Positions 1 to 6,202 of a stretch of 9,672 nucleotides of DNA are shown one piece after another; position 1 is the stretch's first letter, and each line of letters starts with the position of its first letter. The stretch spans positions 1 to 9,672 of the forward strand of contig JAUUZX010000020.1 of NCBI GenBank assembly GCA_030592025.1, in the 5' to 3' direction. The position numbers and the translations under genes are program-made. Source of the DNA: a bacterium (GTDB lineage Bacteria; Krumholzibacteriota; Krumholzibacteria; LZORAL124-64-63). Below the pieces are notes generated by a model. The model was not told the DNA's origin. It was given only the letters and a program-made list of their open reading frames with translations, and made no database searches.

Positions 1-15
1 AGATAAGACGCTGAC

Positions 16-1185
16 GTGCGGGGCACCGGAGTCGTCCGGGGCCCCGCGGTCTTCACCGGCAAGGTTCCTCCCCGACGCGCGGGCGGGTTCTACTTCAGTC
101 AGCCGCTGCTGCAGTTGTCGTTCCTCGCCCAGTACCGGATTTTCGGTCTGGAGCCGGCGGGCTACGTGGCCGTCAACCTCTTCATCCACGCGGCGAACGC
201 GTTCGTGGTGTACATGCTCGTGAATCTGCTCTTCCCGCGCAAGCGCATGGCGGTGCTGGCGGCGCTGCTCTTCGCCCTCGCGGTGGGCAGCTACGGGCGT
301 GTCTTCACGAGCATCCATCAGCTCGAGGCGCTCCTGCTGGCCCTGCTTCACCTGCTGGTGCTGTACGTCTTCATCCGCAACGACTTCCGGCACGGCGGCC
401 GTGTCCTGTCGCCCATCTTCATCCTGGGCCTGGCCCTCTTCCTCATGGCGGGACTGACCAAGGCTGCCTCGTTCTCCCTCGTGGGCGCCCTCGTCGCCTA
501 CAAGGTGTTCTTCCACCAGCGCCACGGGCGACGGATCCTCTCGCCGGACATCATCATCATCCTGGTCGTCGCCGCGCTGTTCACCGTGGCCCAGAGCCGG
601 TGGGGCTATCGGGGATCCACGGTCTTCGACGAGCCGGAGGCCCTCACGCGCTTCACGCTCCTGTCGTTCAAGAACATCTTCCGCTACCTGAACCTCATGT
701 TCTTCCCCATGCAGGGCAGCACGCTGCTGGATCAGGCGCCATTCTGGGTGGAGTGGGTGTTCGACGCCCGGCGGGTGATCCGCACGGCCCTTTCGCTGGC
801 CATCATCTCCTACAGTTTCTTCGGCATCGTGTTCGGCGGCCGCTCCATCAGGTTCTTCATCGCCTGGACCTACGTTTCGCTGCTGCCGTTCACCGCCCTC
901 CCGGCCGCGGGCAGTTGGCTGAACCTGAGCCACCTGTACCTCACGTCCCTCGGCTTCTGCGTGATCCTGGCGGCGGGCACCATCGGCACGAGCGACCTGC
1001 TCGTCCGGCGACGCTGGCGACGCTATGTCCCCTACGTCGTCCCCCTGTACTTCGTCGTGGTCTCCATCTTCCTCACGAACTACCTGGACGACCGCCACCG
1101 GCGCCTCGCGACCCAACCGGACCGGGTCGCCATGCGGGCCGAGATCGTGACCAGTTGCCAGGACAACAACCTGACCCACCCCTGA
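16..1185 (+). CDS. Multi-pass membrane protein resembling GT-C (PMT/ArnT-like) glycosyltransferases, N-terminus missing
   Basis: Residues about 30-75 (a 'QPLLQLSFLAQYRIFGLEP' stretch followed by 'VNLFIHAANAFVVY') match the pattern of membrane proteins, often fused to TPRs, in which an 'RPL..LSF...Y.LFG' segment precedes the second membrane helix. About nine or ten hydrophobic segments follow, up to residue ~355, so it is an inner-membrane protein. The protein ends in a short polar tail with no TPR domain. Family members normally have an extra N-terminal helix and an acidic loop ahead of this region; both are absent. The open frame begins at a GTG (16) with no convincing ribosome binding site, and an in-frame TAA lies at 4-6. 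Either the true 5' end was lost to a frameshift or nonsense change, or there is an assembly fault at the edge. It is a lipid-linked sugar transferase at best by inference; substrate unknown. Confidence 0.6.
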   Translation: MRGTGVVRGPAVFTGKVPPRRAGGFYFSQPLLQLSFLAQYRIFGLEPAGYVAVNLFIHAANAFVVYMLVNLLFPRKRMAVLAALLFALAVGSYGRVFTSIHQLEALLLALLHLLVLYVFIRNDFRHGGRVLSPIFILGLALFLMAGLTKAASFSLVGALVAYKVFFHQRHGRRILSPDIIIILVVAALFTVAQSRWGYRGSTVFDEPEALTRFTLLSFKNIFRYLNLMFFPMQGSTLLDQAPFWVEWVFDARRVIRTALSLAIISYSFFGIVFGGRSIRFFIAWTYVSLLPFTALPAAGSWLNLSHLYLTSLGFCVILAAGTIGTSDLLVRRRWRRYVPYVVPLYFVVVSIFLTNYLDDRHRRLATQPDRVAMRAEIVTSCQDNNLTHP

Positions 1186-1233
1186 TGAACCTCCTTCTCG
1201 CTGCTGGAATTCGGGCCTGCCGGGCAGTATGTT

Positions 1234-1248
1234 TCCGGTCGAACCGGA
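1234..1248 (+). other. Small hairpin in the leader of the dehydrogenase gene
   Basis: Six-base arms (1234-1239 and 1243-1248) enclose the three-base loop CGA, about 55 nt before the dehydrogenase start. It has no T-run, so it is not a terminator. It may be a protein-binding palindrome or chance; no function can be assigned. Confidence 0.25.
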
Positions 1249-1303
1249 CATGGCGCCCGCGAGTGGGGCGTCGGGAACGCACCCGCCACCAAGGAGACGG
1301 GAC

Positions 1304-2425
1304 ATGGCCAAGTACAAGATCGGTTGGATGCCCGGCGACGGGGTCGGCATCGACGTCATGGACGCGACGAGGGTCGTGCTGGACAAGATGGGTTTCGACG
1401 CCGAGTACATCCACGGCGACATCGGCTGGGAGCTCTGGAAGACGGAAGCCAACCCGCTTCCTGACCGCACCATCGACATGCTCAAATCCGTGGACGCCGC
1501 CCTGTTCGGCGCCATCACGAGCTTGCCCAAGGAGGAGGCCGAGGAAGCTCTCGTCCCCGAACTGCGGGGCACCGGCAAGGTCTACCGCAGCCCCATCGTG
1601 CGCCTGCGCCAGGAATTCAACCTGAGCACCAACCTGCGTCCGTGCAAGGCGTACCCGGGCAACCCGCTGAACTTCAAGGACGGGCTCGACCTGGTCGTGT
1701 TCCGCCAGAACACCGAGGGCCTGTACATGGGCGTGGAGTACCACCCGCTGCCGCAGGATGTGCGTGACAAGCTGACCGAGACCCACCCCGCCCAAATGGG
1801 CAAGCTCGACGGCGTGGACAACGAGGACATCGCCATCAGCACGCGCATCTTCACGCGCAAGGGCTGCCAGAACATCGTGCGCGACGCCTTCGAGCACGCC
1901 AAGAAGTTCGGCTACAAGTCGGTGACCGTCGTCGAGAAGCCCAACGTGGTGCGCGAGACCAGCGGCCTGATGGTGCGCGAAGCCCGCAAGATCGCCGAGG
2001 GGTACCCCGGCATTGAACTGTGGGAGACCAACATCGACGCCATGTGCATGTGGCTGGTGAAGAACCCCCAGGACTACGGCGTGCTGGTGGCGAGCAACAT
2101 GTTCGGCGACATCGTGTCGGACCTGTGCGCCCAGCTCGTGGGCGGCCTCGGCTTCGCCTGCAGCGGCAACATCGGCGAAGAGGTGGCCGTGTTCGAGCCC
2201 AGCCACGGCTCGGCCCCCAAGTACGTGGGCATGAACAAGGTCAACCCCATCGCCATGGTCCTGTCGGCCAAGATGATGCTCGACCACCTGGGTGAGGCCG
2301 ACCTGGCCAAGCGCCTTGAGGACGCCGTGGCCGCGGTCATCGCCGAGGGCAAGGTCCGCACCTACGACATGGGCGGCAGCAACACGACGACCGAAATGGC
2401 CGAGGCCATCGCGGCCAAGTGCTAG
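1304..2425 (+). CDS. Isocitrate/isopropylmalate-family dehydrogenase, probably isocitrate dehydrogenase
   Basis: This 373-residue cytoplasmic enzyme of the beta-decarboxylating dehydrogenase family would oxidise and decarboxylate isocitrate (or a homologous 2-hydroxy acid) with NAD(P). Visible family landmarks are the N-terminal MPGDGVG turn (9-15), the substrate loop with S96, R102 and R112 ('LRQEFNLSTNLRP'), NTEGLY with Tyr141, the catalytic Lys212 in EKPN, the metal-binding aspartates D245, D269 and D273 (SNMFGDIVSD), and the coenzyme loop EPSHGSAPKY (298-307). The ATG at 1304 is chosen because AAGGAG at 1291-1296 sits 7 nt before it. An in-frame ATG at 1229 would add a low-complexity Pro/Arg extension. 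Lys306-Tyr307 match the residues that select NADP in E. coli Icd, but the later Arg of that enzyme is replaced (TYDMGG), so cofactor choice is uncertain. Isopropylmalate or homoisocitrate as substrate is not excluded. It is followed by tandem repeats and a strong terminator and is probably monocistronic. Confidence 0.88.
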   Translation: MAKYKIGWMPGDGVGIDVMDATRVVLDKMGFDAEYIHGDIGWELWKTEANPLPDRTIDMLKSVDAALFGAITSLPKEEAEEALVPELRGTGKVYRSPIVRLRQEFNLSTNLRPCKAYPGNPLNFKDGLDLVVFRQNTEGLYMGVEYHPLPQDVRDKLTETHPAQMGKLDGVDNEDIAISTRIFTRKGCQNIVRDAFEHAKKFGYKSVTVVEKPNVVRETSGLMVREARKIAEGYPGIELWETNIDAMCMWLVKNPQDYGVLVASNMFGDIVSDLCAQLVGGLGFACSGNIGEEVAVFEPSHGSAPKYVGMNKVNPIAMVLSAKMMLDHLGEADLAKRLEDAVAAVIAEGKVRTYDMGGSNTTTEMAEAIAAKC

Positions 2426-2466
2426 GGTAAACCGGTGCTAGGTTGAACCAGTGCTAGGTTGAACCA
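2419..2466 (+). repeat. Three tandem copies of a 16-bp unit overlapping the dehydrogenase stop codon
   Basis: Units lie at 2419-2434, 2435-2450 and 2451-2466. The second and third are identical (GTGCTAGGTTGAACCA). The first differs at a few positions in its second half and contains the last codons and TAG stop of the dehydrogenase. The unit is not a multiple of three and each copy carries the TAG, so the array looks like replication slippage copying the end of the gene into the 3' untranslated region. Confidence 0.85.
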
Positions 2467-2497
2467 GGGCCAAGCTGACGAGCCTGGTCGACCCCAG

Positions 2498-2537
2498 GGC
2501 GAACCTTCCGGAGGACATCCGGAGGGTTCGCCTTTTT
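2498..2537 (+). terminator. Rho-independent terminator after the dehydrogenase gene
   Basis: A 14-bp stem (arms 2498-2511 and 2519-2532, one G-U pair, outer eight pairs GGCGAACC/GGTTCGCC perfect) closes a 7-nt loop and is followed at once by TTTTT (2533-2537). This is a textbook intrinsic terminator that separates the dehydrogenase from the DUF4332 gene. Confidence 0.92.
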
Positions 2538-2618
2538 CATGTGACTCCGCCGAGGGGGAGCGTGTCTGAAGGTCAATCGTTGCTGACCGAATCCACCACC
2601 CTGAGCAGGGAGAGACCC

Positions 2619-3026
2619 ATGAGCTACAACATCACGGAAATCGAAGGGATCGGCGTGGTCTTCGCCGAGAAGCTGGCCAACACCGGTATCGTGACCACCG
2701 ATGACCTGCTGCGCGAGTGCGCATCGCCCGCCGGCCGCAAGAACGTGACGGGAGCCACCGGCATCAGCGAGACCCTCGTCCTGAAGTGGACCAACATGGC
2801 CGACCTCATGCGGATCTCGGGCGTCGGGCCCCAGTTCTCCGAATTGCTCAACGGCGCCGGCGTCGACACGGTGAAGGAGTTGCGCACCCGCAACACCGCC
2901 AACCTGGCCGCGAAGATGGAAGAGGTCAACAGCGTGAAGAGCCTCACCCGTGCCGTCCCGCCCGCGGCCACGGTGGAGAAGTGGATCACGGCCGCCAAGA
3001 CCATGGACCCGATCCTGACCTACTGA
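2619..3026 (+). CDS. DUF4332 helix-hairpin-helix protein
   Basis: A 135-residue soluble protein with no signal peptide or membrane segment. It has two helix-hairpin-helix-like motifs: IEGIGVVFAEKLANTGI (about 8-24) and ISGVGPQFSELLNGAGV (about 66-82), separated by a helical stretch with 'GRKNVTGATGIS'. It ends in the family-typical 'KTMDPILTY'. This is the known DUF4332 architecture. HhH motifs commonly contact DNA or RNA backbones or mediate protein contacts, so a nucleic-acid-related role is an inference. The ATG at 2619 is chosen over an upstream in-frame ATG (2541) because an AGGGAGAG purine stretch at 2607-2614 precedes it and homology begins right there; the upstream ATG lies just behind the previous terminator. 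It is flanked by terminators on both sides, so it is a single-gene unit. Length agrees with the family. Confidence 0.9.
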   Translation: MSYNITEIEGIGVVFAEKLANTGIVTTDDLLRECASPAGRKNVTGATGISETLVLKWTNMADLMRISGVGPQFSELLNGAGVDTVKELRTRNTANLAAKMEEVNSVKSLTRAVPPAATVEKWITAAKTMDPILTY

Positions 3027-3048
3027 GCCCGACACTGCGCTGCCAAGA

Positions 3049-3080
3049 GACGACCCCGGCCACCGATGACCGGGGTCGTC
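3049..3080. terminator. Strong hairpin, probable bidirectional terminator between convergent genes
   Basis: Perfect 11-bp arms (3049-3059 and 3070-3080, GACGACCCCGG and its complement) enclose a 10-nt loop, about 22 nt after the DUF4332 stop. On the plus strand the following bases are ATTCATTCC, only moderately T-rich; on the minus strand TCTT follows. It sits in the gap between two convergent genes and could serve both. Confidence 0.7.
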
Positions 3081-3089
3081 ATTCATTCC

Positions 3090-3111
3090 GGATCCCGTCC
3101 ATGCGGGATCC
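3090..3111. other. Second hairpin in the convergent gap
   Basis: Eight-base arms GGATCCCG (3090-3097) and CGGGATCC (3104-3111) enclose a 6-nt loop, just past the stop codon of the minus-strand DUF3179 gene. It has no T-run on either side. Possibly an mRNA 3'-end stabiliser or part of the terminator region. Confidence 0.5.
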
Positions 3112-3114
3112 TTG

Positions 3115-4032
3115 TCAGTCCACCACCATCGTGTTGGGGTAGAAGGTGCTCCAGGCGAACCAAAAGGCCGTGCGCACCAGCAGCTCTTCGCCGTCCGCAT
3201 CCACCGCCCGCACGCCACCGTCGGCGTCTCGGCTCACCGTCACTTTGTCGCCCCCCAGGTCGATCTCGCGCGAGGCGCCCTGCGCCAGGGCCGCGTCGAC
3301 CACCGCCACCGCGTGGGGCCCGCGCACGATGCCGTGGACCTTCACCTTGGCCCCCATGCGGTCCTGGAGCCAGAAGGTGCGGAACATGCCGGCGCGGTCC
3401 GGGTCGGCGAAGTAGCGTTCGTAACGGGAGGAGAGGATCTCTTCGGACTTCTTCAGCACTCGCGTCGTGGGGTGGGCCGCGTACCAGTCCGCCCAGGTCG
3501 TCTGCACCGAAGGGGTCGTCGCCAGTTTCCTGCCGACCAGATCGCCCTCGAGGCAGACACCGCTGACGTGGCTCCACAGGGAACCCGTCTCCTCGTCCAT
3601 CATGACGAGGCTGTTGCGCCAGAGCTTGCCCGAGACGATCAGGGTCAGGGTCGTGTCACCGAGGCTGCGGGCGTAGACCACGCCCGTGTGGCAAAGGGGT
3701 CACCAGGTGGCGGCGATGGCGCTACCTTCGAGCTGGTCGTTGACGATCTCGTGGCTGTCCAGGTGCCAGGTCGACCAGCACACCGTGTCGTCGCCGGAGG
3801 CCACGCCGATGACCGGCTCGTCCGGGGACATCTGGGCTTCCGCCGCCTCCCCCGTCACGTATTCCGGGTCGCGGATGGCCGGGATGCCGTCGGGGGGCAG
3901 CAGGGTGTACATGGTGTCGCTGTCGAATACGCCGTGGACCGCGGGCTCAGGACGCTGGGCCGAAGCCGGAGCGATCAGAGCCAGGGCGACAGCGGCGGCG
4001 GCAAGCAGGGCGAAGGTGGCTGGGTGTCTCAT
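3115..4032 (-). CDS. DUF3179 exported protein, candidate selenoprotein (in-frame TGA read as Sec111)
   Basis: Read through one in-frame TGA (3700-3702), this is a continuous 305-residue DUF3179 protein. Residues 1-25 form a signal peptide (MRHP, a long Ala/Leu core, then APASA before Gln26), so it should act outside the cytoplasm. Family landmarks run across both halves in one frame: IPAIRDPEYV (50-59), DEPVIGV (71-77), HEIVND (94-99), IAATW-U-PLCHTGVVYAR (106-122), SGKLWRNSLVMMDEETGSLWSH (134-155), TTWADWYAAHP (178-188) and a C-terminal AFWFAWSTFYPNT. In Cys members, residue 111 is the first Cys of CPLC; here it is UGA, giving UxxC with Cys114, a redox-type motif. A SECIS-like hairpin follows. 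The ATG at 4032 has GGAAAGG 7 nt upstream; an in-frame ATG at 4095 would spoil the signal peptide. The function of DUF3179 is unknown to me. Alternatives are a nonsense mutation or sequencing error (TGC to TGA), which the hairpin and the undecayed 3' half argue against. Naive calling gives two ORFs, 3700-4095 and 3115-3681. Confidence 0.8.
3668..3686 (-). promoter_or_regulatory. Candidate bacterial SECIS hairpin
   Basis: On the minus strand, arms CGGGCGU (3686-3680) and ACGCCCG (3674-3668) form a perfect 7-bp stem closing the 5-nt loop GGUCU (3679-3675). The loop begins 20 nt after the UGA. Bacterial SECIS elements lie directly downstream of the Sec codon inside the reading frame, with a short stem and an apical loop with G in its first two bases; E. 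coli fdhF also presents GGUCU. The hairpin encodes the normal family residues T-G-V-V-Y-A-R, so it is embedded in the coding sequence without disturbing it. Confidence 0.72.
3700..3702 (-). other. In-frame TGA, proposed selenocysteine codon 111
   Basis: This single TGA separates two halves of one DUF3179 frame and stands at the first Cys position of the family's CPLC motif (W-U-P-L-C). TGA is a normal terminator elsewhere in this window (for example 1183-1185, 3024-3026, 7327-7329), so genome-wide reassignment is not the explanation. Confidence 0.75.
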
Positions 4033-4160
4033 GGGCAGGCCTTTCCGGACAGGTGTTCCTTCCTCGACGGAACGCACGAATCCCACGAACCGCAACCGAT
4101 TCGGTGGTGGTCAGGTCCCCGGGGGACCGGTAGTCTACCCTCACATAAGGAGGATTGCCC
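4033..4160. promoter_or_regulatory. Divergent intergenic region between the DUF3179 gene and nhaA
   Basis: These 128 bp must carry the promoters and leaders of both divergent genes. They contain two short palindromes: ACCGA-T-TCGGT (4095-4105) and GGTCCCC-G-GGGGACC (4114-4128), the latter 32 nt upstream of the nhaA start. Either could be an operator or leader hairpin. I see no convincing -35/-10 pair. Confidence 0.4.
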
Positions 4161-5483
4161 ATGGCTGATCAGAACCGGGAGCGTCTGCTCCCCCACGAAC
4201 CCATCCATCGCCTAGTGGACCCCCTCGCCCGCTTCCTTCATGTCGAGGCAGCCAGTGGTGTGCTGTGGCTGGTCTGCACCGCCATTGCCCTGGTGCTCGC
4301 GAACTCGGCGGCCAGCGACTGGTACGTCGGCCTCTGGCAGACCCGGGTGGGCTTCTCCATCGGCGGTTTCGCCATGGACCACTCGCTCCAGCACTGGATC
4401 AACGACGGCCTCATGGCCATCTTCTTCTTCGTCATCGGCCTCGAGGTGAAGCGGGAAATGGTCCTCGGCGAACTGCGCGACGTCAAACGCGCGGCCCTGC
4501 CCGTGGCGGCGGCCCTCGGCGGCATGATCGTGCCGGCAGGCCTCTACCTGGCCCTGCAGGGCAGCACCGAAGCGGCCCGCGGCTGGGGCATCCCCATGGC
4601 CACGGACATCGCCTTCGTCGTGGGCTGCATGGCCGTCCTCGGTCCCCGCGTCCCCCGCATCCTCAGGGTGATGCTGCTGTCCCTGGCCATTGTCGACGAC
4701 ATCGGCGCCATCCTCGTCATCGCCATCGGCTACACCGAGTCGTTGAACACGACCGCCCTCGTGCTGGCCTGCGCCGGCCTCGGCGTGATGTGGGGACTGG
4801 GCCGACTGGGCGTGCGCAGCTTCGGCGTATACGTCATCCTGGGCGTGCTGATCTGGTTCGGCTTCCACGAGTCGGGCGTGCACGCGACCATCGCCGGCGT
4901 GCTCATGGGCCTGCTCACCCCCGCCCGCACCTACGTCCCGCAGAACGTCGTCAGCTCCCTGTTGCGGCGGGCCGACGAGACACTCCACGGGGGCACCTGG
5001 GTGAACATGCACCACCGGTCCGACGCCGTGCGTGGCTTCACCGACGCCGTGCGCGAGGTCATCTCGCCCCTGGAGTACCTCGAAGGCACGCTCCACCCCT
5101 GGACAAGTTTCCTGATCATGCCCGTCTTCGCCCTCGCCAACGCCGGTGTGCCCTTCTCGACGTCGGACTTCGGCGACCCGGTGGCCGTGGCGATCATGGC
5201 CGGTCTGGTGATAGGCAAGCCGGTAGGCATCCTGCTGCTGAGCTTCCTGGCCGTGAAGTTTGTCACCAAGGGCCTGCCGGAGGGCCTCACCTGGAGCTCC
5301 CTGGTCGGCGGCGGCTTCCTGTCGGGCATCGGCTTCACCATGGCCCTGTTCATTTCGGGCCTGGCCCTGACGGGACCGATCCTGAATGCGGCGAAGGTCG
5401 GCGTGCTGGGCGGCAGCGCCATCGCGGCGGTCTTGGGTGTCGGCATCCTGGTCGCCGTCCTACCGAAACCCAAGACGGAGTAG
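4161..5483 (+). CDS. nhaA: Na+/H+ antiporter NhaA
   Basis: An inner-membrane antiporter of 440 residues that exports Na+ (or Li+) in exchange for H+, supporting pH and salt homeostasis. The diagnostic NhaA motifs are all present: 'MAIFFFVIGLEVKREMVLGELRD' (85-107), ATDIAF with Asp149, LAIVDDIGAI with the ion-binding pair Asp179-Asp180, ESGVHATIAGVLMG with His241, FALANAGV (323-330), IGKPVGI with Lys353, and GIGFTMALFIS near the C-terminus. These correspond to D133, D163/D164, H225 and K300 of the E. coli protein. Around a dozen hydrophobic segments are present; length is somewhat above the ~390 of E. coli NhaA, partly because of the loop after 'LLTPARTYVP' (about 255-300). The ATG at 4161 has AAGGAGG at 4147-4153, 7 nt away; a TTG at 4155 lies too close to that site. 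It is divergent from the DUF3179 gene and appears monocistronic. Confidence 0.97.
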   Translation: MADQNRERLLPHEPIHRLVDPLARFLHVEAASGVLWLVCTAIALVLANSAASDWYVGLWQTRVGFSIGGFAMDHSLQHWINDGLMAIFFFVIGLEVKREMVLGELRDVKRAALPVAAALGGMIVPAGLYLALQGSTEAARGWGIPMATDIAFVVGCMAVLGPRVPRILRVMLLSLAIVDDIGAILVIAIGYTESLNTTALVLACAGLGVMWGLGRLGVRSFGVYVILGVLIWFGFHESGVHATIAGVLMGLLTPARTYVPQNVVSSLLRRADETLHGGTWVNMHHRSDAVRGFTDAVREVISPLEYLEGTLHPWTSFLIMPVFALANAGVPFSTSDFGDPVAVAIMAGLVIGKPVGILLLSFLAVKFVTKGLPEGLTWSSLVGGGFLSGIGFTMALFISGLALTGPILNAAKVGVLGGSAIAAVLGVGILVAVLPKPKTE

Positions 5484-5488
5484 CCTCG

Positions 5489-5516
5489 CCCTTGGGGGCT
5501 GGCCGAACGCCAAGGG
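5489..5516 (+). other. Weak hairpin just after nhaA
   Basis: Arms CCCTTGG (5489-5495) and CCAAGGG (5510-5516) enclose a 14-nt loop, 6 nt after the nhaA stop. It has no T-run. It may act with the stronger hairpin downstream. Confidence 0.3.
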
Positions 5517-5525
5517 AGATAATGG

Positions 5526-5555
5526 AAGGCCGGAGCCATTCATGGCTCCGGCCTT
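5526..5555. terminator. Long hairpin, probable bidirectional terminator between nhaA and the DinB-like gene
   Basis: Perfect 13-bp arms (5526-5538 and 5543-5555, AAGGCCGGAGCCA and its complement) close a TTCA tetraloop. The plus-strand tail is CGTCTTCCC, so the T-tract is poor, but the stem is very stable. It lies in the gap between convergent nhaA and the minus-strand DinB-like gene. Confidence 0.75.
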
Positions 5556-5583
5556 CGTCTTCCCGAGCAACCCTGGAAATTCT

Positions 5584-6114
5584 CTACATCCCCCACAGGT
5601 GCATGGTGTTGAGGTCCTTGCCCTGCATCTTCAGGTAGTAGAAGAGCTGCGACTTGTGGGACTGCAGGTGGATGACCATCCCCAGCAGGTGGTGGCCCAA
5701 GGCAACCTTGGTCCCGCTCGGGTCCCAGGGGGCGGAGAGTTGCTTGTTCGTCAGGTCGTCCTCGCCGGCCCGGGCGAGCATGTCCAGGGCGATCTGCTTG
5801 TCCTTGGCCAGCAGTTCGCGGGCCTGGGCCACCGTCTCGACCGTGGGCAGGGCCTCGGCCGGGGGCAGCATCTCCTCCTTGGGCAGGTCCTCCATCTTCA
5901 TGCCCTCAGGCATGCCCCAGTCGCCCGTGACGAAGCCCTTGAAGCACGCGCCGCAGGACGAAGTGAGGTGCATGAGCAGTTGGCCGGTGGTCATCCAGTT
6001 GGAGCCGGTGGACGGCTTCCAGTCCAGCTCACCGTCGGCGACCTGGGCCATGAGAGCGTCGACAACGGGGTAATTCTCTTCGACCGCGGTGGTCACGAGT
6101 TCGGTCCATTTCAT
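5584..6114 (-). CDS. DinB-family (DinB/YfiT-like) putative metal-binding protein
   Basis: A 176-residue soluble protein with a DinB-type four-helix-bundle pattern. The three histidines expected to bind a divalent metal are visible: His49 in 'LLMHLTSSCG', and His149 and His153 in the HxxxH of 'HLLGMVIHLQSHKSQLFYYLK'. The last stretch, 'KSQLFYYLKMQGKDLNTMHLWG', is typical of this family. Some DinB-fold proteins are thiol-dependent transferases (bacillithiol, mycothiol) and others are uncharacterised; no substrate can be deduced here. The ATG at 6114 starts right at the homology, with a purine-rich GAGAG upstream as a weak ribosome binding site. The gene lies 88 nt downstream of the VOC gene on the same strand and could share its transcript, although a candidate promoter lies between. 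Length is normal for the family. Confidence 0.88.
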   Translation of the reverse strand: MKWTELVTTAVEENYPVVDALMAQVADGELDWKPSTGSNWMTTGQLLMHLTSSCGACFKGFVTGDWGMPEGMKMEDLPKEEMLPPAEALPTVETVAQARELLAKDKQIALDMLARAGEDDLTNKQLSAPWDPSGTKVALGHHLLGMVIHLQSHKSQLFYYLKMQGKDLNTMHLWGM

Positions 6115-6165
6115 GGGTTCTCTCTATCAGTCATCGTCGGAGGCACGCTGGGGAGCGAGACGGAC

Positions 6166-6171
6166 ATTCTA
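6166..6171 (-). promoter_or_regulatory. Possible -10 element for the DinB-like gene
   Basis: The minus strand reads TAGAAT here, about 50 nt before the DinB-like start, next to an unusually AT-rich pocket (6181-6212). A matching -35 box is weak. Offered only as the best candidate in this gap. Confidence 0.25.
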
Positions 6172-6202
6172 GCGGTTCGCGTGGCGAAAATAAAGCGAAA
6201 AT

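Noticed and set aside
1073..2287. 404-codon minus-strand ORF opposite the dehydrogenase
   Set aside because: It is antisense to a clearly recognised enzyme, its composition (His, Val, Ala, Gly rich) is that of a GC-rich shadow frame, and no family resemblance is visible.
2419..2466. CRISPR array
   Set aside because: The 16-bp units are directly adjacent, without spacers.
3115..3681. The 3' half of the DUF3179 gene as a separate protein starting at GTG 3681
   Set aside because: The start would fall inside the conserved motif, has no ribosome binding site, and would lack the signal peptide; read-through of the TGA explains both halves.
3700..3702. TGA as reassigned sense codon (Trp or Gly genetic code)
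   Set aside because: Several other genes in the window end in TGA with no homology beyond it, and the residue expected here is Cys, not Trp or Gly.
3112..4215. 367-codon plus-strand ORF opposite the DUF3179 gene
   Set aside because: It is a shadow frame: the minus strand carries recognisable DUF3179 motifs over its full length, and this ORF also runs into nhaA in another frame. It could mislead callers because the TGA breaks the true gene.
4265..5638. 457-codon plus-strand ORF overlapping nhaA
   Set aside because: It is longer than nhaA but is Arg/Pro/His-rich frame-shifted nonsense. NhaA in the other frame has all diagnostic residues and a good ribosome binding site.
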